From DASQUK01 sp035641315 (lineage in GTDB: Bacteria; Actinomycetota; Acidimicrobiia; Acidimicrobiales; VFJN01): 64,000 nt of DNA. The stretch covers positions 1-64,000 of the forward strand of contig DASQUK010000214.1 of assembly GCA_035641315.1 (NCBI GenBank), in the 5' to 3' direction. Numbering within the stretch: the stretch's first letter is position 1; the number at the start of each line of letters is the position of its first letter. The notes below the pieces were generated by a model that saw only the letters and a program-made list of their open reading frames with translations, did not search any database and was not told where the DNA came from. Shown in pieces: positions 35,071 through 43,178 of this stretch. The translations under genes and the position numbers were made by a program.

Positions 35071-35727
35071 TCAGGCGAGGCTGCGGGAGATGCGGGCGGC
35101 CGCCTGGGCCACCGCATCCCCGTAGCGGCGTCCGGGGGCACGGCTGGTGCGGTCGACCGGGCCACTGACGCTGACGGCCGCCACCACCCGACCCGACGGG
35201 TCCACGACCGGAGCGCTCACCGACGCCACCCCCGCCTGTCGTTCCTCCACGCTTTCGACCCAGGCCCGGGCACGGGCCCCCCGGTTGGCGCCGCCGCTGA
35301 ACACCCGGCCAGCGGATCCCCGGTCCAGCGGCAGCCGGGCGCCGACCGGGACGATCGTTCGCAGCTCGTGGGGCGCCTCCAGCGACTCGACGCACACCCG
35401 GACGTCGCCGTCTCGCACGTAGAGCTGGACCGACTCGCCGGTCTGCTCCTGCAACCAGGCGAGCGCCGGCCGGGCGTCCAGCCACGCAGGCACGGCCTCG
35501 GCGGCGGCATGGCCCAGCCCGATGAGACGGAGGCCCAACGTGAACCGCCCGTCCTCGTCGCGCCGGACGAGGCCGTGCGCCTCCAGCGCGACTGCGAGCC
35601 GATGGGCCGTGGCTCGGGACAGACCGGTGGCCGCGACCAGCTCGGTCAACGACTGCGGGCCGCGCTCGAGCGCGGCCAGGACACCGACCGCCTTGTCCAC
35701 CACCCCGACGCCGCTTATGCTGTCCAC
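35071..35727 (-). CDS. IclR-family regulator divergent from leuCD
   Basis: 218 residues from GTG 35727. The winged helix DKAVGVLAALERGPQSLTELVAATGLSRATAHRLAVALEAHGLVRR leads into the IclR effector domain (PALAWLQEQTGESVQLYVRDGDVRVCVES, then VGARLPLDRGSAGRVF). An IclR regulator next to leuCD is conserved across actinobacteria (the NdgR/LtbR type), where it controls leucine synthesis. The same arrangement here supports that role. It ends convergently toward the 46-bp palindrome. Confidence 0.9.
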   Translation of the reverse strand: MDSISGVGVVDKAVGVLAALERGPQSLTELVAATGLSRATAHRLAVALEAHGLVRRDEDGRFTLGLRLIGLGHAAAEAVPAWLDARPALAWLQEQTGESVQLYVRDGDVRVCVESLEAPHELRTIVPVGARLPLDRGSAGRVFSGGANRGARARAWVESVEERQAGVASVSAPVVDPSGRVVAAVSVSGPVDRTSRAPGRRYGDAVAQAAARISRSLA

Positions 35728-35742
35728 GTGTTGGGAACTCTA

Positions 35743-35757
35743 TCTCGAAATGTGAGA
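35743..35757. promoter_or_regulatory. Candidate IclR operator between the IclR gene and leuC
   Basis: TCTC-N7-GAGA (35743-35757) is an inverted repeat in the 38-bp gap between the divergent start codons, where an IclR-family protein would cover both promoters. The match is short. Confidence 0.35.
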
Positions 35758-35765
35758 CGACCGCC

Positions 35766-37169
35766 ATGCCGAGCACGCTGAGCCAGAAGGTCTGGGACCG
35801 GCACGTCGTCCGGTCCGCAGGGGGCGAGCCCGACCTGCTCTACATCGACCTTCACCTGGTCCACGAGGTCACGTCGCCGCAGGCGTTCGACGGGCTCCGC
35901 CTCGCCGGGCGCAAGGTCCGTCGGCCCGACCTCACGGTCGCCACGATGGACCACAACGTCCCCACCGCGGGCATCGACAAACCGATCGCCGACCCCATCT
36001 CGGCCAAGCAGATGCAGGTGTTGCGGGCCAACTGCGAGGAGTTCGGCATCACCTGCTACGCCATCGGCGACGCCGGCCAGGGCATCGTCCACATCATCGG
36101 GCCCGAACAGGGTTTGACCCAGCCGGGCATGACCATCGTGTGCGGCGACAGCCACACGTCGACCCACGGTGCCTTCGGGGCGCTGGCGTTCGGGATCGGC
36201 ACCAGCGAGGTCGAGCACGTGCTGGCCACGCAGACGCTGCCGCAGCAGCGGCCCGGCACCATGGCGGCCACCGTCGACGGCGAGCTGCCAGCTGGCGCCA
36301 CCGCCAAGGACGTGATCCTCGCCATCATCGGGCGCATCGGCACCGGTGGCGGCATCGGCTCGATCATCGAGTACCGCGGCTCCACCATCCGCAGCCTGTC
36401 GATGGAGGGCCGGATGACGGTGTGCAACATGTCGATCGAGGCGGGCGCCAAGGCGGGCCTCATCGCCCCCGACGACACGACGTTCGCCTACGTCGAGGGC
36501 CGCCGCCACGCCCCCACCGGCGCCGCCTGGGAGCGGGCCCTCGACGACTGGCGGGCGCTGCCCACCGACGAGGGCGCCGCCTTCGACAAGGAGGTGGCAC
36601 TGGACGCCGCCGGCATCGTCCCGCACGTCACCTGGGGCACCAACCCGGGCCAGGTGACGCCCATCTCCGGGGGCGTCCCCGAACCCGACGCGTTCGCCGA
36701 TCCCTCCGAGCGCGACGCCGCCCGCCGGGCGCTCGACTACATGGGCCTGACGGCCGGCACGCCGCTGCGCGACATCCGGGTCGACACCGTGTTCATCGGG
36801 TCGTGCACCAACAGTCGCATCGAGGACCTGAGGGCCGCCGCCGCCGTGGCCGAGGGCCGCAAGGTCGCCCGCGGCGTCCGCACGCTGGTGGTGCCCGGGT
36901 CGCACGCGGTCAAGGCCCAGGCCGAGGCCGAGGGGCTCGACAAAGTCCTCCGCGCTGCCGGGTTCGACTGGCGCGAGCCCGGCTGCTCGATGTGTCTGGC
37001 CATGAACCCCGACAAGCTGGCCCCTGGCGAGCGCTGCGCCTCGACCAGCAACCGCAACTTCGAGGGCCGCCAGGGCCGGGGCGGGCGCACCCACCTGGTC
37101 TCGCCCGCCGTCGCCGCCGCGACGGCCATCGCCGGCAGGTTCGCCACCCCCGACGACCTCCACGACTGA
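35766..37169 (+). CDS. leuC: 3-isopropylmalate dehydratase large subunit
   Basis: 467 residues. The aconitase-fold cluster ligands are in IGSCTNSRIEDLRAA and GCSMCLAMNPDKL, and other signature segments are HLVHEVTSPQAFDGLRLAGR and VCGDSHTSTHGAFGALAFGIGTSEVEHVLATQTL. With LeuD it isomerises 2- to 3-isopropylmalate using a [4Fe-4S] cluster. leuD follows after 5 bp. Confidence 0.96.
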   Translation: MPSTLSQKVWDRHVVRSAGGEPDLLYIDLHLVHEVTSPQAFDGLRLAGRKVRRPDLTVATMDHNVPTAGIDKPIADPISAKQMQVLRANCEEFGITCYAIGDAGQGIVHIIGPEQGLTQPGMTIVCGDSHTSTHGAFGALAFGIGTSEVEHVLATQTLPQQRPGTMAATVDGELPAGATAKDVILAIIGRIGTGGGIGSIIEYRGSTIRSLSMEGRMTVCNMSIEAGAKAGLIAPDDTTFAYVEGRRHAPTGAAWERALDDWRALPTDEGAAFDKEVALDAAGIVPHVTWGTNPGQVTPISGGVPEPDAFADPSERDAARRALDYMGLTAGTPLRDIRVDTVFIGSCTNSRIEDLRAAAAVAEGRKVARGVRTLVVPGSHAVKAQAEAEGLDKVLRAAGFDWREPGCSMCLAMNPDKLAPGERCASTSNRNFEGRQGRGGRTHLVSPAVAAATAIAGRFATPDDLHD

Positions 37170-37174
37170 GTGCC

Positions 37175-37768
37175 ATGACCCCCGTTCGTATCGTCCGAGG
37201 CACCGCCGTCCCGTTGGATCGGTCCGACGTGGACACCGACCAGATCATCCCCGCCGAGTGGCTCAAGCGGGTCGAGCGCACCGGCTTCGGGCAGGGACTG
37301 TTCGCGACCTGGCGCGACGACGGCGACTTCGTGCTCAACGACGAGCGCTTCGCCGGGGCCACGATCCTGCTGGCGGGTCCCAACTTCGGCACCGGCTCGT
37401 CCCGGGAGCATGCGGTGTGGGCCATCGCCGACTACGGCTTCGCCGCCGTCGTGAGCCCGCGGTTCGGAGACATCTTCCGCAACAACGCCACCAAGAACGG
37501 GCTCGTCCCGGTGGTGGTGCCGTTCGACGTGGGGGAGGCGCTGCTGCGGGCGATCGAGGCCGATCCCGGCTTGGAGATCACGATTGACGTCGAGCGGCGC
37601 ACGCTCTCGGCCCCGGGCGCCGGCATCGAGTGCGACTTCCCGCTCGACGACGCCACCCGCGAGCGCTTCCTCCAGGGCCTCGACGACATCGGGATCAGCC
37701 TGCGCCACGCCGACGCCATCGACGAGTACGAGGCCCGCCGCCCGGACTGGATGCCCAGCGCCGGCTAG
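37175..37768 (+). CDS. leuD: 3-isopropylmalate dehydratase small subunit
   Basis: 197 residues from ATG 37175. The swivelling domain motifs are VDTDQIIPAEWLKRVERTGFGQGLFATWR, GPNFGTGSSREHAVWAIADYGF and SPRFGDIFRNNATKNGLVPV. It completes the LeuCD heterodimer. It abuts the convergent anti-sigma factor gene directly. Confidence 0.96.
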   Translation: MTPVRIVRGTAVPLDRSDVDTDQIIPAEWLKRVERTGFGQGLFATWRDDGDFVLNDERFAGATILLAGPNFGTGSSREHAVWAIADYGFAAVVSPRFGDIFRNNATKNGLVPVVVPFDVGEALLRAIEADPGLEITIDVERRTLSAPGAGIECDFPLDDATRERFLQGLDDIGISLRHADAIDEYEARRPDWMPSAG

Positions 37769-38218
37769 TCAGAGCTCGACGACGAGCGGCGCGGCGGCGG
37801 GCGCGGCGATGTCGTGGACGAGGATCACGGTGGTGCCGGCCGGCGAGCTCGACACCTTCACCCGGTCGACGAGCGCTTCCATCAGCGCCAGGCCCCGCTG
37901 ACCCACGGCCTCGGGCGCCGGCATGTAGGCGTGGCGCGGCGGGCGGAAGCCGCTGCCGAGGTCGCTGACGATCAGCGTGCAGGTCGATTCGTCCACGCTC
38001 ACGGCGACGGTGAAGGTGTCGCCCGCGGCGTGGAGGATGGCGTTGTTGCACGCCTCGGCCACGGCCAGCACGAGGGTGTCCGCGACGTCGGGCGGCACGC
38101 CCGCCGACCGCAGCACGTGATCGACGAAGGCGCGGGCCGACGGCACGGCAGCGGGCTCTCGCCGGAACCTCGTGCTGGTCTGCAGGTTCATTGCCGCTCG
38201 CGGTACCCCCCACTTCAT
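37769..38218 (-). CDS. RsbW-type anti-sigma factor kinase
   Basis: About 149 residues. The GHKL ATPase fold is intact: N box LAVAEACNNAILHA, G1 box VSDLGSGFRPP, and G2-like QRGLALMEALVDRV. Such proteins bind a SigB/SigF-type sigma factor or phosphorylate a STAS anti-anti-sigma. TAGCGT lies 8 nt before the ATG at 38218, favouring a leaderless start there, although an ATG at 38191 gives the N-terminus most usual in the family. A second, degenerate GHKL gene, a sigma factor and a STAS gene follow within 2 kb. Confidence 0.85.
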   Translation of the reverse strand: MKWGVPRAAMNLQTSTRFRREPAAVPSARAFVDHVLRSAGVPPDVADTLVLAVAEACNNAILHAAGDTFTVAVSVDESTCTLIVSDLGSGFRPPRHAYMPAPEAVGQRGLALMEALVDRVKVSSSPAGTTVILVHDIAAPAAAPLVVEL

Positions 38219-38362
38219 GCGCACAAACGCTACGTTCCGTCACGGCGTCCGTGCGACCCGGGCGCCGGCGACGGCCGATCACCGCCCATTGGAGGCGGCG
38301 TAGTGTCGCGAGCGCATCCCCACCCACCGATCCGTACGCAGGTGGCTCCGCATGACCGTTCC

Positions 38363-38509
38363 TCCTCGGGGGCTGCGCCCCCGCTCCCCATCGACGTCCG
38401 GCTCCCTGGCTTGTCGACCCAACTATCCGCCCGTCTCGCGGCGACAAGGCGAGCGGGCTCTAGTTGGGTCGATCGCACGCCCGTCCGGTCAGGAGCTGCA
38501 CTCATGACC
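38363..38509 (+). repeat. 5'-module repeat, copy 2, with a hairpin insertion
   Basis: The outer parts match the copy at 26937-27023 (TCCTCGGGGGCTGCGCCCCC at the left, CGGTCAGGAGCTGC and CTCATGACC at the right). An extra 59-nt hairpin (38414-38472) with a 12-bp outer stem TCGACCCAACTA/TAGTTGGGTCGA and an inner stem separates them. Confidence 0.65.
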
Positions 38510-38926
38510 GCTCCTCGTCCCGTGCAGCTCACCGCCCCCGCCGAGCGCAGCTCGGTGCGGCTCGCCCGTCTGGTTGCCAGCGGCGTGGGGGCCGAGGCCG
38601 GCCTCAGCATCGACGACACCGAGGACCTGCGGATCGCCGTCAGCGAGCTCGTCGCGCTGCTGATCGACGGCGTCGACGATCCCGCCCGGTCGATCGTCGT
38701 CAGCTATCTCAGCGCGCCCGGTGAGGTGACCGTCGAGGGTGAGGGCGAGCGCGGGCCCGGGGTTGGCACCCGCGACACGATCGAGCGGTCCGAGGGGACC
38801 GAGCACGCCGTGGTCGACGACCTGGCGCTCGAGATTCTGCGCGTGGTCGTCGACGTCCACGACTTCCGTGCCGACGAGGCGGGCCGCCGCTTCCGCTTGG
38901 TGAAACGGGCGCGCCCCACTCCATGA
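38504..38926 (+). CDS. Degenerate GHKL ATPase-like protein in the sigma factor locus
   Basis: 140 residues from ATG 38504 behind AGGAG. The first half (LSIDDTEDLRIAVSELVALLIDG) aligns with the N-box helix of RsbW-like kinases, but the metal-binding asparagine is absent and no G1 motif is seen in the acidic segment that follows. It may bind a partner without ATP hydrolysis, or be an inactive regulator of the neighbouring switch (inference). Its SD and start codon lie in a repeat module shared with the LysR gene at 27018. Confidence 0.6.
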   Translation: MTAPRPVQLTAPAERSSVRLARLVASGVGAEAGLSIDDTEDLRIAVSELVALLIDGVDDPARSIVVSYLSAPGEVTVEGEGERGPGVGTRDTIERSEGTEHAVVDDLALEILRVVVDVHDFRADEAGRRFRLVKRARPTP

Positions 38927-39311
38927 GCCGGCTACGCCCGACCGCTCCCTTCCGCTCATCGGCGTGCCTTCGGCCCGCCTCTGAGCGATCGCCGCTTCGC
39001 GGCGAGCACCGCACTGTGTCTCTGGCTCGCTCGCACTTTGTGCTCGCTCGCGTGGTCCTGTCGCCTCCGGTGCGGCGGCTCCGACGCTGTGATGCCCGCT
39101 CTCGGCGGCTACGCCGCCGGGCCGCTCGGGCCCTGGCGCCGCCGGCGCCACTAGGCGCCGCCAGCGGCGCCGCATACTCAGCGCCACCCGCTCGCTACCC
39201 GCCCTCCGCCGGAAGGCGAATAGCGGCCTCGGGCTCCGACGCTGCGTTTCCCGCTCTTGGCGGCTGCGCCGCCGGGCCGCTCGGGCCCTGGGGCCGAGTC
39301 GAGGCGTACCT
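38927..39311 (+). repeat. Repeat-rich non-coding region before the sigma factor gene
   Basis: No gene is seen. Two copies of the double-hairpin element lie at 39095-39133 and 39250-39287, each preceded by GGCTCCGACGCTG, so a longer unit of about 55 bp is duplicated. Other short palindromes (GGCGCCGCCGGCGCC near 39135, and GCTCGCTCGCACTTTGTG near 39030) fill the rest. Confidence 0.65.
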
Positions 39312-40073
39312 ATGACGCACCTCGGCCAACCTGACGAGCTCGACGACGCCGTACTCGACCTGCGCTTCCGTGAGTACCAGGCGACACGCGAGCGGTCGAT
39401 CCGCAACGAGCTCGTCGAGGCCCACCGGGGCCTGGCGGCGCGCATCGCCAACGACTACCGGGGCCGGGGCGTCGAGCTCGACGACCTCGTGCAGATCGCT
39501 CTGCTGGGAATCCTCAAGGCGGTCGAGCGCTTCGATCCCGACCGCGGCATCCCGTTCTCGTCGTTCGCCAGCCGCACGGTCAACGGCGAGATCAAGCGCT
39601 ACTTCCGTGACCGCACCTGGGCGGTCCGGCCACCGCGCAGCACGCAGGAACGCCACCTCGACCTGCGCCGCGCCACTGCCACCATGTCGGCGCGCCTGGG
39701 CCGGCCGCCGTCGGTGCGCGAGCTGGCCGCGGAGCTGGAGCTGTCGGAGGACGAGGTCCTCGACGCCATGGAGGCGGGAGCCGCCTACCGGGCCGCCAGC
39801 CTCGACGCCCGGCGGCCCGGCGACGAGGAGGGGTCGTCGCTGGCCGACCGCCTGCCCGGCACCGAGCCGCCCAGCCGGCCGGTCGAGCTGCGCCTGCTCG
39901 TCGGCCAGCTTCTCGACACGTTGCCCCCGCGGGAGGCCGAGATCGTGCGCCTGCGCTTCTACGACGAGCTGACCCAGAGCGAGATCGCCGAGCGGCTCGG
40001 GATCAGCCAGATGCACGTCTCGCGGCTCATCCGCCGCTGCCTGCTGGAGCTACGTGACGTGCTGGGCCGCTAA
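39312..40073 (+). CDS. SigB/SigF/SigG-type RNA polymerase sigma factor
   Basis: 253 residues. Region 2 is complete (RNELVEAHRGLAARIANDYRGRGVELDDLVQIALLGILKAVERFDPDRGIPFSSFASRTVNGEIKRYFRDRTW), region 3 follows (MSARLGRPPSVRELAAELELSEDEVLDAM), and region 4 ends the protein (LPPREAEIVRLRFYDELTQSEIAERLGISQMHVSRLIRRCL). It belongs to the general-stress/sporulation type group 3 sigma factors controlled by partner switching. The flanking RsbW-like and STAS genes supply the switch. The last 4 bp overlap the convergent STAS gene. Confidence 0.93.
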   Translation: MTHLGQPDELDDAVLDLRFREYQATRERSIRNELVEAHRGLAARIANDYRGRGVELDDLVQIALLGILKAVERFDPDRGIPFSSFASRTVNGEIKRYFRDRTWAVRPPRSTQERHLDLRRATATMSARLGRPPSVRELAAELELSEDEVLDAMEAGAAYRAASLDARRPGDEEGSSLADRLPGTEPPSRPVELRLLVGQLLDTLPPREAEIVRLRFYDELTQSEIAERLGISQMHVSRLIRRCLLELRDVLGR

Positions 40074-40390
40074 CGCTCGACCGCCAGCAGGTCGTCGAGG
40101 CGGGTGATGGCGAACAGACGCTCCACCTGCGGGGGGACGGCTCGCACAGCGAACCGCCCGCCCTGGGACTCGGCGTGCCGGTGCAGGGCGACGAGCGCCC
40201 CGAGTCCGCTGGAGTCGACGAAGCCCACGTCGGACAGGTCGAGCACCAGCGACTCGTGGCCGGCATCGACGAGACCCGCGAGCTCGCGCTTCACGCTCTC
40301 GGAGGTGACGATGTCGAGGTCGCCGGCCAGCCGGGCAGCCGCCGCGCCCCCGGACCGCTCGACGATCTCGAGGCTTGCCTGCTCACTCAC
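40070..40390 (-). CDS. STAS-domain anti-anti-sigma factor
   Basis: 106 residues, a single STAS domain: LAGDLDIVTSESVKRELAGLVDAGHESLVLDLSDVGFVDSSGLGALVALHRHAE. The serine in FVDSSGLGAL is the usual phosphorylation site. In unphosphorylated form such proteins bind RsbW-like kinases and free the sigma factor. The gene is tail-to-tail with the sigma factor gene. Confidence 0.93.
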   Translation of the reverse strand: MSEQASLEIVERSGGAAAARLAGDLDIVTSESVKRELAGLVDAGHESLVLDLSDVGFVDSSGLGALVALHRHAESQGGRFAVRAVPPQVERLFAITRLDDLLAVER

Positions 40391-40505
40391 GGGATCACTC
40401 CTGGATCGAGGCGCCTGCCCGTCTGGTCGGGCAACGGCGAGGACACTAGCCGAGCCCCTCCGGCCGGGCCGCCGGGTTCGGCGGGCCCGGAGCCCGCAAC
40501 GACCG

Positions 40506-40546
40506 CCCTCCCGTCGATGATCGTTTGGCGATCACCGACGGGAGGG
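40506..40546 (-). terminator. Hairpin downstream of leuA
   Basis: An 11-bp stem CCCTCCCGTCG/CGACGGGAGGG (40506-40516 and 40536-40546), with an inner GATCG/CGATC pair, lies about 125 bp beyond the leuA stop in its direction of transcription. The rest of the 280-bp gap (40391-40670) shows no gene. Confidence 0.55.
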
Positions 40547-40670
40547 ACCCGTCACGGGCACCCGGCCCAGGCCCGGGGCACCCGCTCGGCGTTCGGTGCG
40601 GTCATTGGGCGCGGGCATCGTAACCCGGGTGTGACATCCGTTACAGTGACAATGTGGTGACGAGCGCGCG

Positions 40671-42395
40671 CTACGTAGCGTAGTCGCTGCCGAGATCCGG
40701 GCGGAGCTGCCGATGCCAACGCCGGTTGACGGCCGACACCACCGCCCGGAGCGACGCCGTGGTGATGCTCTCGTCCATACCGATGCCCCAGCGCACCGCA
40801 CCTTCTGGGCCTTGGGTCTCGACGTATGCGACGGCGGTGGCGTCGGAGCCGGCACCCACGGCGTGCTCGCTGTAATCGACGACGTCGATCTCTGTGCCCA
40901 GGTCGGCCCGGAGCGCCGCCACGAACGCGGCGATGGGCCCGTTGCCGGTCCCCCTCACAGTGCGGTGCTCGCCGTCCACCACGAGGTGGGCGACCACCCG
41001 TGAGCCGTCCTCGCCGGTGGTGGACTCGTGCGACACGAGCCGCACCGGCGGGTCCTCCGGCAGGTACTCGGCTACGAAGGCGTCCCACATCTGGACCGGA
41101 GTGATCTCGGTCCCGGTGTCCTCGGTGATGCCCTGGATCGTCTTGGAGAACTCGATCTGCAGGCGCCGGGGCAGGTCGAGGCCGTGCTCGGCATGCATGA
41201 TGTAGGCGACGCCGCCCTTGCCCGACTGGCTGTTCACCCGGATCACCGCCTCGTACGTGCGGCCCACGTGCTTGGGGTCGATGGGCAGGTAGGGCACGCC
41301 CCATTCCTCGTAGTCCTCACCGAGAGCGGCGAAGCCCTTCTTGATTGCGTCCTGATGACTGCCAGAGAAGGCCGTGTAGACGAGGTCGCCCACGTAGGGA
41401 TGGCGGGGGTGGACGGGCAGGCGGTTGCAGTACTCGGCCACGCGGCGCAGGGCGTCGATGTCGCTGATGTCGAGCTCGGGATCGACTCCCTGGCTGAACA
41501 GGTTCATGGCCAACGTGACGATGTCGACGTTGCCCGTGCGCTCGCCGTTGCCGAACAGGCAGCCCTCGACCCGGTCGGCGCCCGCCATCACCCCGAACTC
41601 GGCGGCCGCCACGGCGGTCCCCCGATCGTTGTGGGGATGGAGCGACAGCACGACACGGTCGCGGTGCGGCACGTGGCGATGGAAGTACTCGATCACGTCG
41701 CCGTAGATGTTGGGCGTGTACATCTCCACCGTGGCCGGCAGGTTGAAGATGATGCGCTGGTCGGCGTCGGGCTCGATGACATCCATCACCGCCGAGCAGA
41801 TCTCCACGACGTACTCGATCTCGGTGCCGGTGAAGCTCTCGGGTGAGTACTCGTAGCGCACCTGGGTGCCGGGCACGGTGTCCTCGAGCTTGCGGGCCAG
41901 GCGCGCGGCGTCGGTGGCGATCTGCGTGATCCCGTCGTAGTCGAGCCCGAACACCACGCGGCGCTGCAGGATCGACGTCGAGTTGTAGAAGTGGACGATC
42001 GCCGCTCGCGCGCCCTTGATCGACTCGTAGGTGCGCTCGATCAGCTCGGGCCGGCACTGCGTGAGCACCTGGATGGTGACGTCCTCGGGGACGAGGTCCT
42101 CCTCGATGAGCTGGCGCACGAAGTCGAAGTCGGGCTGGCTGGCCGACGGGAAGCCGACCTCGATCTCTTTGAACCCCATCTGCACCAGCGCGTCGAACAT
42201 GCGGCGCTTGCGGGCGGGGTCCATGGGGTCGATCAGCGCCTGGTTGCCGTCGCGCAGGTCGACCGCGCACCACAGCGGAGCCTTGTCGATGCGCCGGCTG
42301 GGCCAGGAGCGATCGTCGAGTGCGAGGGGCAGCGGGAGGAACGGCCGGTACTTCTCGAACGGCATCTTCTTCGGGGTCACGGGTCGAGGGGGCAT
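40671..42395 (-). CDS. leuA: 2-isopropylmalate synthase
   Basis: 574 residues from ATG 42395 behind GGGAGAAG. It is the long actinobacterial LeuA type, with an N-terminal KYRPFLPLPLALDDRSWPSRRIDKAPLWCAVDLRDGNQALIDPM, the metal site LHPHNDRGTAVAAAEFGVMAGADRVEGCLFGNGERTGNVD, and a C-terminal LeuA allosteric domain. It condenses acetyl-CoA with 2-ketoisovalerate, the committed step to leucine, and is normally feedback-inhibited by leucine. It is preceded by a leucine-rich leader peptide and an attenuator. Confidence 0.96.
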   Translation of the reverse strand: MPPRPVTPKKMPFEKYRPFLPLPLALDDRSWPSRRIDKAPLWCAVDLRDGNQALIDPMDPARKRRMFDALVQMGFKEIEVGFPSASQPDFDFVRQLIEEDLVPEDVTIQVLTQCRPELIERTYESIKGARAAIVHFYNSTSILQRRVVFGLDYDGITQIATDAARLARKLEDTVPGTQVRYEYSPESFTGTEIEYVVEICSAVMDVIEPDADQRIIFNLPATVEMYTPNIYGDVIEYFHRHVPHRDRVVLSLHPHNDRGTAVAAAEFGVMAGADRVEGCLFGNGERTGNVDIVTLAMNLFSQGVDPELDISDIDALRRVAEYCNRLPVHPRHPYVGDLVYTAFSGSHQDAIKKGFAALGEDYEEWGVPYLPIDPKHVGRTYEAVIRVNSQSGKGGVAYIMHAEHGLDLPRRLQIEFSKTIQGITEDTGTEITPVQMWDAFVAEYLPEDPPVRLVSHESTTGEDGSRVVAHLVVDGEHRTVRGTGNGPIAAFVAALRADLGTEIDVVDYSEHAVGAGSDATAVAYVETQGPEGAVRWGIGMDESITTASLRAVVSAVNRRWHRQLRPDLGSDYAT

Positions 42396-42427
42396 CGCTT
42401 CTCCCTTTTGCTCTCGAAAACTGAAAA

Positions 42428-42485
42428 GCCCCCTGGCCCGGTGGGCGCAGGAGGCGAGACGAGCACCTATGTGGGGTGCTCGTCT
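42428..42485 (-). promoter_or_regulatory. Transcription attenuator of leuA
   Basis: The first hairpin, 11 bp (AGACGAGCACC/GGTGCTCGTCT, 42457-42485), starts at the leader stop codon. The second, GCCTCCTG/CAGGGGGC (42428-42455, inner pair GCCC/GGGC), is followed on the minus strand by TTTTCAGTTTTC, a good intrinsic terminator 33 bp before the leuA start. Confidence 0.78.
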
Positions 42486-42520
42486 TACATAAGAAGCAGG
42501 CCGGCGGTCAGCAGGCGCAT
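42485..42520 (-). CDS. Leader peptide MRLLTAGLLLM
   Basis: An 11-codon frame from ATG 42520 to TAA 42485-42487 contains five leucines, three of them consecutive just before the end. It directly precedes the hairpin and terminator in front of leuA. This is the classic composition for leucine-sensing attenuation. The SD is weak. Confidence 0.75.
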   Translation of the reverse strand: MRLLTAGLLLM

Positions 42521-42641
42521 CGAAGCAATGCTGCCGGACCCCGCCAGCCGGCGTCAAGGCGAGACTCGGCGGCGGTTGCCGCGGTGACCGTCCCGTCGTG
42601 ACCTGCCAGCGAGGGCTTGACGCCGAGCGAACGCGAGGTCG

Positions 42642-42680
42642 GGGCCCGAGCGGCCCGGTGCCGAAGGCGCCAAGAGCGGG
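42642..42680 (-). repeat. Dispersed double-hairpin repeat, copy 5 (inverted)
   Basis: On the minus strand it reads CCCGCTCTTGGCGCC, TTC, GGCACC, then GGGCCGCTCGGGCCC. It lies just upstream of the lysine-rich protein gene, with the first hairpin carrying one mismatch. Confidence 0.7.
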
Positions 42681-42706
42681 AAGCACGGCGCGTTAGCCTC
42701 TGGCCC

Positions 42707-43159
42707 GTGAGTCGCCGACTGCTCCGGGTGGGTCTGTTCGTGCTGCTGGTGGGCGCGGTCCAGGCGCTGCTGCGCTTCCTGCGCGAGGCCCGGCCGACGC
42801 CCGAGCGCGCGCCGGGGCCGACACCTTCCCGTGCGCCGTCCCGGACGGGGCCCCGGTTCGCGAGGCCGCAACCCGCCGCCGAGAAGGCGGCGCCCACGCC
42901 CGCCGCGAAGACGCCTTCCACGAAGGCAGCGGCCAAGAAGGCACCGGCCAAGCAGCCGGCGAAGAAGGCGACGGCCACCAAGAAGACCGCCACCAAGAAA
43001 GCACCGGCGGCCAAGAAGTCGACGGCCAAGTCGCCCGGCAAGAAGCCGACCGGGTCGACGTCAGCGAAGAAGGCGGCCACCAAGAAGTCGCCCGCGAAGA
43101 AGGCGCCGCCGACGGCGGGAGGCCCCGGCAGCGACGGCGACAGCGCCGGCCCGTCCTAG
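42707..43159 (+). CDS. Membrane-anchored histone H1-like Lys/Ala/Pro-rich protein
   Basis: 150 residues from GTG 42707. Residues 3-25 (RRLLRVGLFVLLVGAVQALLRF) form one hydrophobic segment. The rest is low complexity with repeated AAKKAPAKQ, ATKKTATKK and SPAKKAPP motifs, like the C-terminal tails of bacterial histone H1-like and HupB proteins. TAGCCT at 42693-42698 is a likely -10 box 8 nt before the GTG, implying a leaderless mRNA. A cationic tail on a membrane anchor could hold DNA or acidic polymers at the membrane (inference). No specific family was recognised. Confidence 0.75.
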   Translation: MSRRLLRVGLFVLLVGAVQALLRFLREARPTPERAPGPTPSRAPSRTGPRFARPQPAAEKAAPTPAAKTPSTKAAAKKAPAKQPAKKATATKKTATKKAPAAKKSTAKSPGKKPTGSTSAKKAATKKSPAKKAPPTAGGPGSDGDSAGPS

Positions 43160-43178
43160 CGCGCCGCCCCGCTCGGGC

